Positions 1 through 9,034 of a DNA stretch of 64,000 nucleotides are shown here, one piece after another. The notes beneath the pieces were generated by a model. It had not been told where the DNA came from. It saw only the letters and a list, made by a program, of their open reading frames with translations, and searched no databases. A program made the translations under genes and the position numbers. Within the stretch, counting starts at the first letter, position 1. Each line of letters starts with the position of its first letter. The stretch spans positions 496,001 through 560,000 of the forward strand of contig NW_006383032.1 in NCBI RefSeq assembly GCF_000221225.1, given 5' to 3'. This stretch comes from Thermochaetoides thermophila DSM 1495. Taxonomy: Eukaryota; Ascomycota; Sordariomycetes; Sordariales; Chaetomiaceae.

Positions 1-2519
1 CGCGACGTCGGGGACCAACGTCATTCGGCATTTTCCAGACGAGGTGCTGTTGCAGTCGTTGCAGTGTACCTGCTTGCGGCGTGCACACTCTGCCGTTGCC
101 GGTGACTGCAGATTTTTTTTTTTTCAAAGGCAACATCCCAAGGTAGGATCCAGTTCCAAGCTTTCGCATGCACGCGAACCGGGCAGAGAGCCTCGCACAA
201 GCTCTTTGTCTAGGAAGATGCATGGGCTGCAAGACACCTTGTGTCCAAGGAATTTCCAGGGCGCCACGTATTGTCAGCGGTCTGTCTGCGAAGGACGTCT
301 GTCCTCTGTCAGGGGACTCGAGGACACCGACATCGGTCATTCCGGGGAGAGGGGGCGCTTTTGGGGTCGTGGTGAGGGGCTAGAAGTGGAGGTAATGACA
401 TCCCGACAGTGCATCCTGCAGATGTCACCGGATTCCGCGCCCTTTAGATCGACTTTTGATCACCATGTTGGCGGGGACGCGTTGCTTGACGTTCTTGCCA
501 AGCCTTCAGGGATGTTAAAATTTTCAGCGATCACCTGAGCGAGCCAAGACATCCAGTGTTGTGTGTCTCCGAAGACGACCCCCACAGTGTCGAACCGCTA
601 TACAAGCAGACCACGATCAGAGTCAAAATAAAAGATGGGATCGACAATTGACAGCGCCACAAAAAACGAATTCTGGAATTGCCCCTCCATAACCGGGTAT
701 CCTGGAGCGGCTTTAGATTCCAGATAGGTTCAAGCAGACAAAGACTGAATGAGCCGAGTGCTCGATGTATAACATTGGAAAAGATTGCCCAATTATCATT
801 ACCTGCGAAATGCAGGCGAAACAATAAGGACGGCCGAGGATTGAGCCGTCAGCCTCCTTAGAGAGACTCATGCTGTGCTGCTCTAAACCGGCGAGGTCCG
901 GACGCGGCAGAGCTCGCCCGAGTCCTTCAATGAAGGCCACTGGTTAGGATCCCGGAACTCGGGGAACTCTGCATGAAGGATCAAACATGCCTCTTCCATA
1001 CGGAGCACCTCCCTACGTACGTACCTATACTTGCTCAACTTGCCACAGCATCGTGTTGCAAGGCTCGTCACTGAACAGTCAACAGCCACCTGCAACATGG
1101 CTGTCGTTGAGCGTCTTGACAGCCCCACCCCCGCAATGCGCTGACCTGCAGGGAGCTCGTGGGGTTCCACACCAACCCCACGGATTGAGCGCCTCAGAAC
1201 AAGGGGTTCGAGCAGGATGACCCCCAACCTTCCGTCTCTTTGACCACGGACAACGGCAGAGGTCCGACGATGACACGGGGGAACAGTCTTGGACGGCACT
1301 TCTTGTGATTTTGGGCATGTTTCATCGTCTGGCTTCGGTTCCTCAAGCCGTTGTCTGGCTCAAAGATATGCCCGAACAGACTTGAGACTCCAGACATCAT
1401 TTTGGTTCTCAGCTGAAAGCAGAGAAGTCTCACATTCACCGACAATGTGATTGCCGAAATCTTTGGTATCGTCCCAGGAAGCAAGATTCACATGACAATT
1501 GTAGACGTATTGCCAACATCGACTTTCTTGAAATTGCATCTGCCGCCCTCGATCGTCAGAAGATCCCGCAAGATCCTCGTTCAAAGTTATAGCCTGGCTG
1601 CTGAGTGCCGAATTCCTGATGTGGGATGAGTTGTCGTGGTTATGTTAGAGGTCGCAACTAACGTGATCAGCTAAGAAGTTTCAAGGCTTCGACAAACTTG
1701 GCGATGTCCTATACCCCCTCCAATAACGGTCAATGGCGTTGTAGTGTCCCGACAAATGAGCTTCAGGCGATTCGGGGACTTGGACAGTAGTTCTTCCTAG
1801 CCTTGGATGTGACGTCCAACCATCTTCGATGACTGGAGATATCAGAGGAGCGAAGGCTAACCGCAATTCAACTCGATCCCAAAATGCGTCTACAAGCGAG
1901 TCGAAAAGAGACAAAAACTCCGTGATATGCGGCATTTGTTCGATGGCACTCCTGTTTCAAGTTACCCGCTGAAGGAAGTGAGCTTACCGAGCCTGGCTGA
2001 AGTTGGGGGTGCGCTGACTTTGCGCGCGGGATGATCGGGAGCTTAGGAGCCAATCGAGAGGGAATGGCTAGGGAGGGAACAGAAAAATTGGCAACTGGGC
2101 GAAATTAAGCCGTATTTAAGAGGGCTGTGGCTCTAACCCAAGAGGGGTCTCTCCTTTCATGTTATGTCTGCAGATGCAGGCCAACTTGAAGGTGACGTTG
2201 ATGCCAACAGCAGTCGACAAAGTTGAAAAGGGGTTTGAGGTTCGAAGATGCCAAGACACCATACGCGTACTGTAGACTTAGACCTAGCACTGTGCTACAC
2301 ACGGTTCAAGGCCCACACTCTAGACCCCCCCAGAGGGTTTGTTTACTTTCCACATACGACGAATCAAACATCAGCCCACGCACAGCTCCATCTTACATTC
2401 CATGTCGCGCGCGTCCGACTGACATCATCCTTCCCTCGATCTATTCGCAACACGTCCGTCAATTAGCTTCATTCAACCCATTTTTGAGCTCTATTTTGCT
2501 TGCAGCGCGCGTCACCACA
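1..2519. other. Gene-poor stretch, no supported gene
   Basis: Open frames here, the longest 164 codons at 44-538, have no recognisable domain, lack a coding-like composition and overlap frames on the other strand. I see no tRNA, 5S gene, terminal inverted repeat or transposase frame. The last few hundred bases, pyrimidine-rich and ending in CACCACAATGG, are probably the promoter and leader of the gene starting at 2520. Confidence 0.5.
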
Positions 2520-5080
2520 ATGGTTCGCCGTTCCGCGCGCATAGCCAGCCTGCAAAAGGTGAGCTGACTTCGTTCCCGAGTTTTTTTTTTTGGATGTAAA
2601 CAAAACAAATACACCGCCCATTGTCGCGTCTGCATTGCCATCGTCATTGCAAGCACGCTGACACGCTCTTTTTTTTTTGGATTCCCCTGTAGGCAAAACA
2701 AGCTGATGCGTCCGTCCAGAGCCCCGAGGAATCGTCGCCGGTTCCCCCCATTCAGGAGCAGGAAGAGCCTTTGCTCGAGCTGCCGCCGCCTGTTAAGCGC
2801 AGACGCGGCAGAGCGAAGCGAACTGAGCCCCAACCTGCTGAAGAAACCAAGCCCGCCGAGCCTGAGCCTGTTGAGACCAAGCCAATCGAGGAGCCAGAAA
2901 TTCCCGAGAAAAAACAACAGAATGATGTCGAGCCGCCTGCACCGTGTGCGCCGTCCCCAGTCCGGGTTCCAAAGACACCTGGCGGCTCGTCTCCCATGAA
3001 GCCGCCCATGTCGGAAATGCATCCAAGCAAGGTTCACCCGACTATGGGCCCTCCTTCGTCTGCTCTGCGTCTTGGGTTCACCGACATCAAGCCGGCGGCA
3101 AACCGCGGCGATGGTCTTCCGGCCGTTGCACAAACGACCCCATCCAAGGTTACCGTGCCCTCGTCAGCCTTCACTTTCCGCATGACGCGCAACACTCCCA
3201 CTGCCGCAGCCAAGCCAACTACTGCCTCTGTCGATATTAGTCTGAGCGATGAGGCTCTGAAGATGATGGGCGATATCCGCGAGCAAGCCGCTAAGCTCAA
3301 GGAGGATCTGCGTGCGCAGCAGGAGGCCGAGAAGACCGAGGAAGAACTGACAGCTGACCGCAAGATTGCTCGTGCCAAGGGCAAGGCGGGCCGCTTCAGT
3401 GCCGCTCACATGGCCGAGTTCAAGAAGATGGACTCTATTGAAAACCATCCCTCCGTTCTCCGATATCATCCAGACCGTCTTGCTCACATCGGCCCGCTCA
3501 AGCCGGGTGTCAAGCGGACCCAAGACAAAGCCAATCTTGACGAATCGGAGTCGACTCGTCCCAAGCAGGCTACGCCCGGGCTCAGGTCAGCCAAGAAGGA
3601 AGCTCCTGCTGCTACTGCTGAGCCACCGAATAGTGTGAAGCGCCCCCGTCAGCACAAGGACGAAGATGTGACGAGTAAACGTCCTTCGTCACGCGACGGC
3701 AGCTCCATCCCAGCTCCCAAGTCCGTGTCGGGTATTCCTCGGTCCAAGCCGACTCTGTCCTCTTCTCTCCTGACTCCGACGAAGGCTTCTCTCGCTCGGA
3801 CGTCTACTGTAACCTCCAAAACCCCTGCCCAGAGCTCTCTGATCAAGTCCCCATCGAAGCCGACCGTCAGCCTCTCTAAGCCAGCCCTCAGTGGTATCCC
3901 GAGATCTGCTACGACGAGCAACCTTCACTCTCCTAGCAGGATTTTCCCTCCAAGTGCTAAGCCTGCTCCAGCCAAGGCTGCCGAGAGCAACGAGAAGAAG
4001 ACTACTCTGGTTCCTGAAGCTAAGGCCACACAGGCTACGGAGACCAAGGCTACCACTGAGGTTAAGCCTGCTCCAGAGGCCAAGCCTACCACTACTACGG
4101 AGGATGTCAAGAGCCCGTCGAAGTCCCGCTTCGAGAAGATGGGTCTGGACAAGATGAAGGCCTTGCTTCGGGATGCCAAAATGAAGAGCGCTCTCCCCGT
4201 GCCTGCCTCGCTCACGTCCAAGACTCCAGCCCCGGATCGCCCAGAGAAGAGTGCTCTACCCGTGCCTTCCACCACACCTGGCCGCAAGCTTGCCAAGCAG
4301 GTGTCCTTTACTCCTGAGACACAGCGCGCTGCCATGACGCAGAACTCACCGTCTCCCATCAAGTCCTCCAACATTCCTCAGCTGCCCAAGCCCAGAGAGC
4401 TGCTGGGAGAAGTTTACTACCCTTCTCTCGATGCTTTGCTCGCCGAGCAGGAAGCTGCTGGCCCGCGCCCGCTCCCCGAGCCTCCTGCCAAGGAGTCGCC
4501 CAGCAAACCCACTTCTTCTACTGCCGAACCCGTCATCAGCGAGTTCACCTTCCGCAGCGAAAAGACCATCAGTCTCGGCTCGTCCCCCGGCCAAGCCACC
4601 ATCCGCCCTGTCCGGCCCTCAATCCTCCCCACGGAGAAGCTCCCTGTCGTCGAAGCCGTCGTCTCAACCAGCACCAGCCCGAACAAGGAGAATGTGGCCC
4701 CTTCGACCATTCAGAAGCAGCGTAGCGTCTTCCTTGCCCTGCCGCATGGCATGTCTAACAAGAAGCGGCACCGTCCGACCTCGGATGAGGAGGATGCGGA
4801 GAAGGAAGCTGCTGAGCGCGCTGCCAAGAAGCAGAAGATGGAACTTGTGCCGGAGGGCGATGCCCTACTTGCGCCGAGGCTTACTGCCAGCGTGATGAAG
4901 AAGGGTCCTGCTGGAACAGTGACGACGGGCGGGTCGCCTAGCAAGGTTGTGCCTGCTGGTAGCCCGAAGAAGGTCGAACTACCTGGTCATACGCCGGCTA
5001 CGCCTAGCCCGATTAAGAAGAAGACTAGTATCTCGCTGAGTCGGCTGAGTGCGTTGGCTAGGCCTAAAATGAGGAAGTAA
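2520..5080 (+). CDS. Basic low-complexity protein, 808 aa, function unknown
   Basis: Two exons, 2520-2558 and 2693-5080, are joined by a 134-base GT-AG intron (donor AAG|GTGAGC, acceptor CTGTAG|GCA). The long frame opens without a good ATG, and the upstream exon supplies MVRRSARIASLQK in frame behind a good CACAATGG start. The protein is rich in Pro, Ser, Lys and Ala. It has an acidic/proline stretch near residues 40-90, a charged helical segment near 205-250, many SPxK/TPxK-type sites, a KQVSFTPE motif near 555 and a Lys/Arg-rich C-terminus. No catalytic domain is visible. The composition suggests a nuclear or chromatin/spindle-associated, phosphorylated scaffold, but that is inference. I do not recognise the family. 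Confidence that it is a gene is high; the function is unassigned. Confidence 0.8.
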
Positions 5081-5810
5081 AGGTGAAGTTGTCTTGCCAG
5101 ATCGTTGGTAAACATGGCTTGGATGGGCCTGAAGTTTGTTCGACAGACAGCATGTCTTCAGCTGGCCAGATACTTTGTCAGTTTGGTGAATGAGTGTTCG
5201 GCTACGACCGGACTGGACTACTTGTGTTGAGGGTCATGTCCGGGCGATGTGGGTGACACCGCGAGTGTAGCTTGGACAAGTTGCTCTACGCGAGCATAAT
5301 CCCACCTCAGTTGAGTGATTGGGTCATCCTGATTGTATGGCATTGCGCTTGCATTTGATGGGGGTCAGAACCATCTCATATTCTCCATTCGCATGATTCG
5401 GATGCGGCGTTTTCGGAATGCAAAGAACATGGGCGATCAGTTCGGTGGTCGGTCTAATGGGCGTTAATATTGCATGGGATCTTTGGTGTGGCGCAGTGTG
5501 TAGGAGTATTGTAAATTGCTTATTGTATCCATTGATTGTTCTTTCCTTGTAAATAGAACTCATAGAGGGTTCTTGCCTTGCTAATCTCGGTTCCCTTGTT
5601 GGTAGTGCTGTGTTTGGGTCGTGTCATGTTCGCTTCATCGAGGTCTTTCTTATGTCGTAGAAGCTTCAGTATTTCCCGTGTTCGCGTCATCCATTCAGAC
5701 TTTTGATATATTGCTCTCTTCTCATCTCCCAGCTCCAATGGCCATTCAACTCATGGAGTTAGCTGCCGTCTCTTCAGCGTCTTGACATCAATCCAGTTCT
5801 CTTTTCCGAA
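5081..5810. other. Intergenic, 3' and 5' flanks
   Basis: This 730-base spacer lies between two plus-strand genes. It should contain the terminator of the first and the promoter of the second. The minus-strand frames here (79 and 72 codons) show no domain. The bases just before 5811 are pyrimidine-rich, as expected of a fungal leader. I see no repeat or RNA gene. Confidence 0.5.
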
Positions 5811-7088
5811 ATGACCCCAGCATCACAATCTCCCCAGCCCTCTGTCCCAGACCCTGTCCCCTTCACCTGCACCTTCTGCTGGAGAACCTTCACCCCTCCG
5901 TCATCCCAATACCAAGATAACCATCCATACCAGTCATTCCACCCACGTGTCATTGGCCCCTCCTCCACAGCCCGGCTAGCATGCTCCCGCTGCCATGCAG
6001 CACTTATATCACTTGCAGTGTGTTGGGGCTGTGGCCAGCTTGTATCCCGCGGCCAGGCGTGTGTCAGTTTGGGATGGTGCTTCTGGCATTGGGGATGTTA
6101 TGGGTGTTTGTTTTGTGGGGATAGGAGGGTTGTAATTGGGAGGACAGTTAGTCAAGTTTGGGACGAGCAAAAGGTTGTGGAGGTGCAGGAGGTTCCGGTA
6201 TGTGAAGGGTGTTTGGGGGATGTGGAGGGTGAAACAGACGGAGCGAATTTTGAGGATAAGGGAGGAGTGAGAGAGACAGGATTGCCTCGGTCGACAATCT
6301 ACGTGTCAATGAGGGATCCAGTCGGAGAAGGGGCCTTTAGGCCGAAGGCGGGGAAGCCTATTCCATGTTGGATGCAGCCATCCTGGGAGAAGATCGCGCA
6401 ACAGTCACAGCAATTGTTAGAAGGCAAGGGTCACAGGAAGGAAGCATCTCGGGAAGTGCAATCCCCATCTCCCTGTGGCCAACCCGCTCAGAGATTGAGT
6501 GAAGACGGTCAAAACGATGAGCGCCCGACAACCCCGATTGCCAATTATGAGACTCTTGTCCAGATGCCACTCAGACAAGCTGTATCAAGCGATGCTCCAA
6601 CAACTTCGGTCGACTCGGATTACCTGACACCTCCTGAGTACCCATCGCCTGGACCATCGCGAAGGCTGACTTTCAGGACACTGGACTTAAGAGACAGCTC
6701 GCGATCAATACCTCTAAGTCTCATACATTCAAACTCTAATCGCGATCTCCATATGAGGAGGAGCTGTTCCACTGCAAGTTCGCGCTATCATCTCGTCCAT
6801 CCCTTTGCGATCCCAGGAACCTTCCCCCCGCTCCCAGTCCCGGAACGAAGACAAAAATCTACAAAACGGCAACACAAAGAAACTTCCGGGCTCCGTCGCT
6901 CAGTCCTTGTCAATCATTTCATGGCCAAGGTGCAGAAGATAAAATCGTCCCGAAAACACAAAGGAATACCTATTGAAAGTTGGCAACTTGGACACGATGG
7001 GGTGGTTGAATGCACCGGGGGAATGTCAAGATGGAAGTGGAGGAGATTGAGGGCTCGTGCTCGATTGAGAAAATTATTCAGGCATTAG
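5811..7088 (+). CDS. LIM-like zinc-finger protein, 425 aa
   Basis: This is a single uninterrupted frame. Near residues 19-120 there are paired cysteines: CTFC at about 19-22, CSRC at about 58-61, CWGC at about 71-74, then WHWGCYGCLFC and later CEGC. The spacing C-x2-C, then a W-H-x2-C-x2-C-x2-C block, then a closing Cys pair resembles a LIM zinc-binding fold preceded by an extra Cys4 element. The remaining 300 residues are Ser/Pro/Arg-rich and apparently disordered, with a very basic C-terminal 70 residues. LIM folds bind proteins rather than catalyse, so an adaptor or cytoskeletal/transcriptional role is possible, but the partner is unknown. The closing half-finger looks shorter than a canonical LIM. 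A diverged treble-clef finger is the alternative. Confidence 0.7.
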   Translation: MTPASQSPQPSVPDPVPFTCTFCWRTFTPPSSQYQDNHPYQSFHPRVIGPSSTARLACSRCHAALISLAVCWGCGQLVSRGQACVSLGWCFWHWGCYGCLFCGDRRVVIGRTVSQVWDEQKVVEVQEVPVCEGCLGDVEGETDGANFEDKGGVRETGLPRSTIYVSMRDPVGEGAFRPKAGKPIPCWMQPSWEKIAQQSQQLLEGKGHRKEASREVQSPSPCGQPAQRLSEDGQNDERPTTPIANYETLVQMPLRQAVSSDAPTTSVDSDYLTPPEYPSPGPSRRLTFRTLDLRDSSRSIPLSLIHSNSNRDLHMRRSCSTASSRYHLVHPFAIPGTFPPLPVPERRQKSTKRQHKETSGLRRSVLVNHFMAKVQKIKSSRKHKGIPIESWQLGHDGVVECTGGMSRWKWRRLRARARLRKLFRH

Positions 7089-7418
7089 GTGTATATTTTT
7101 ATACAATAGTCTTAAAAGACTGAAGTTATCAACACCCGAGATCCAAAAAGCACTTGCGCTGACCCTGAGATGACCAACTCTCGTTTTCGAGATTCTTGAT
7201 ATCAACCCAACTAAATAAGGCTGTCAAGTCTTGGTGGCGAAGTCCCACATGAGCTCGATCTGACCAATTATATCGTGTGGGCAGAAACGAAGGTAGCGCC
7301 AAACCATCTCAGCCTTGCGTCTTGCCGCTCCCAATCAGCCCTCCCATTAACATCCAGCCGTTATCAAATCATCTCCCTCCTCCAACTCCCCGTTAACCAA
7401 ACCCTAACCACCGCAACC
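7089..7418. other. Intergenic spacer upstream of MED10
   Basis: About 330 bases separate the LIM-like gene from MED10. The 3' part is CT-rich and ends CCGCAACCATGG, a good fungal start context. Nothing else is seen. Confidence 0.4.
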
Positions 7419-7990
7419 ATGGCTCCCCTGACCCCTGACCTGAAAGCTACTCAAGGCAAGCCCCTCCTGTTCCCATTTCCCATCAGCAACCTTCCAACTA
7501 ATCCTCACCAGAAAACATCAAAAACGTCATCACCGACCTCTACACCGTCCTCTCCCTCGCCGCCAACTACGACACCATCTCCCCCTCCACTGTCTCCACC
7601 CGCAACAACGCCCACCACTCCACGCGCGAAGCCCTCATCCACGACTTCGACCTGCTCGCCGAGTCCCTGCGCGAGACGCATCGGACCGCATCCTCCACAC
7701 CCCTTTCGGCATCACAAGGCATCCCCGAGCCGCTGATCCAGTATGTCGAGAACGGGCGGAACCCGGATATTTACACAAGAGAGTTTGTTGAGCTGGTGAG
7801 GCGGATGAACCAATTGATGAGGGGCAAGATGCATGCGTTTGGGGAGTTTCGGGATTTGCTTGCGAGGGAGATGACGGTTGCGCTGCCGGAGTTGAAGGAG
7901 GATGTGAAGAAGGTGGTTGTGGAGACTGGGGGGAGGTGGCCTTTGCCCGAAGAGGAGGGGGAGGGAATGAGGGGAAGGAGGGGCAGCAAT

Positions 7991-8045
<55 letters not shown>

Positions 8046-8050
8046 GTTAG
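7419..8050 (+). CDS. med10: Mediator complex subunit 10, C-terminus corrupted
   Basis: MED10 (Nut2 in yeast) is a small subunit of the Mediator middle module, linking transcription activators to RNA polymerase II in the nucleus. Exon 1 is 7419-7455 and exon 2 starts at 7512. The intron has a GC-AG border (CAAG|GCAAGC ... CACCAG), and splicing gives the in-frame junction KATQ-E-NIKNVITDL. The family hallmark is visible at 7732-7870: IPEPLIQYVENGRNPDIYTR followed by a REFVELVRRMNQ segment and a GK..AF..FRDLLAREM helix. The conserved fold ends near 7937 (ETGGR). Beyond that the frame runs into a GA microsatellite, read as Arg-Glu repeats, and then into artefactual sequence, so the stop at 8048-8050 is not trustworthy. 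The apparent length is 191 aa; the true C-terminus cannot be read from this window. Confidence 0.85.
7993..8042. repeat. (GA)n microsatellite, left part
   Basis: An uninterrupted GA dinucleotide run of about 50 bases at the 3' end of the MED10 reading frame. A second, shorter GA run at 8504-8519 lies on the other side of the anomalous block. The two are probably the ends of one long GA repeat that the sequencing could not cross. Confidence 0.95.
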
Positions 8051-8503
8051 GTTACGGGTACGGGTACGGGTAGGTACGGTACGGTAACGGTAACGGTAAC
8101 GGTACGGTAACGGTACGGTAACGTAACGGTACCGTACGGTACGGTAACGGTACGGTACGGTACGGTACGGACGGTAACGGTAACGGACGGTCGGGTAACG
8201 GGACGGACCGGTACGTACGGTACGTAACGACGTAGGTAACGTACGAAGGTAACGGACGGACGTACGTACGGAAGTAGAACGTACGGCGTACGGAACGGAA
8301 CGTAGTACGGTACGAGACGGTACGGTACGTACGGACCGGACGACGTCGTACGGACGACGAGTAGACGTAGGAACGGTACGAACGGTACGTAGACGACGAC
8401 GTACGACGACGAACGGACGGACGTACGACGTACGGAGAGGACGAGAGNGACGACGACGACGAGACGTAGAGTACGAGAGACGAGCGAGTAGNGNGCGAGN
8501 GNN
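8043..8503. other. Probable pyrosequencing flow-noise artefact, not genomic DNA
   Basis: About 460 bases consist almost only of forward steps in the cycle T-A-C-G, giving endless TACGG/AACGG/GACG words. I find no AT, CA, TG or CT step and only a few GC steps, plus scattered N calls near 8448-8503. Ordinary DNA would contain dozens of each missing step. The block is flanked by GA runs on both sides. This is what a flow-based sequencer with T-A-C-G dispensation would call from out-of-phase signal after a long dinucleotide repeat. It should be treated as an unresolved gap. A real degenerate minisatellite is the alternative, but it would not explain the missing steps or the Ns. Confidence 0.8.
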
Positions 8504-8519
8504 GAGAGAGAGAGAGAGG
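8504..8519. repeat. (GA)n microsatellite, right part
   Basis: A short GA run directly after the anomalous block and its N calls. It is probably the far end of the same microsatellite that begins at 7993. Confidence 0.8.
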
Positions 8520-9034
8520 AGGATTTCGGTTGGGTTCGAAGGGGATGGCTAACGATAGAGGGACGATCTCCTGCTCGATATCGGAGATTTGCGTTTTTTT
8601 GGAAGGGGTTGGGGGGAAAGGGGAGATGGGATATCATGATACCAGGCATGACACATGGACACATGGTTGGCGTTCGGCGTTATAGGTTGGGTTATGAGCA
8701 GCATCAGTATTACAACACATCTGGCATTGCCCCTATTCACTGCATTAAAGACTCAAGAAACATCGGACGCTAATCGTCTCGGAATAAAATGCAATTACGA
8801 ATTATCTAGAGTCCATGTAACAACACCAGCCGCTATGCGAGACCTACCCACCCAATCCCATGATGGATGCAGATAGACAACTCGGCCGCGAAGCCTAATG
8901 CCACACTACCTAGACCTGTACACCCACACAAGCGTCTAGATATGACAATCAAGCCGCCCCTGATCTAAGTCAAACAGTACATCCCACACAATCAAGATAT
9001 TGGGAAGAATATAACATGGTGTGTGATTCTAAAA
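8520..9034. other. Intergenic, convergent 3' ends
   Basis: About 515 bases lie between the damaged MED10 end and the stop codon of the minus-strand DUF4045-gelsolin gene. The base composition is normal. No open frame with a recognisable domain is present. The real MED10 stop may lie at the left edge of this stretch. Confidence 0.4.

Noticed and set aside
44..538. Open frame of 164 codons near the left edge
   Set aside because: No domain, Cys/Ser/Arg-rich random-looking composition, contains a homopolymer-coded Phe run, and overlaps other frames.
8043..8503. Degenerate minisatellite or interstitial telomere-like repeat
   Set aside because: No fixed repeat unit, not TTAGGG, and four kinds of dinucleotide step are missing; flow-order noise explains it better.
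8047..8664. Minus-strand frame rich in Val-Arg-Thr-Tyr repeats
   Set aside because: It is a translation of the flow-noise block and has no biological meaning.
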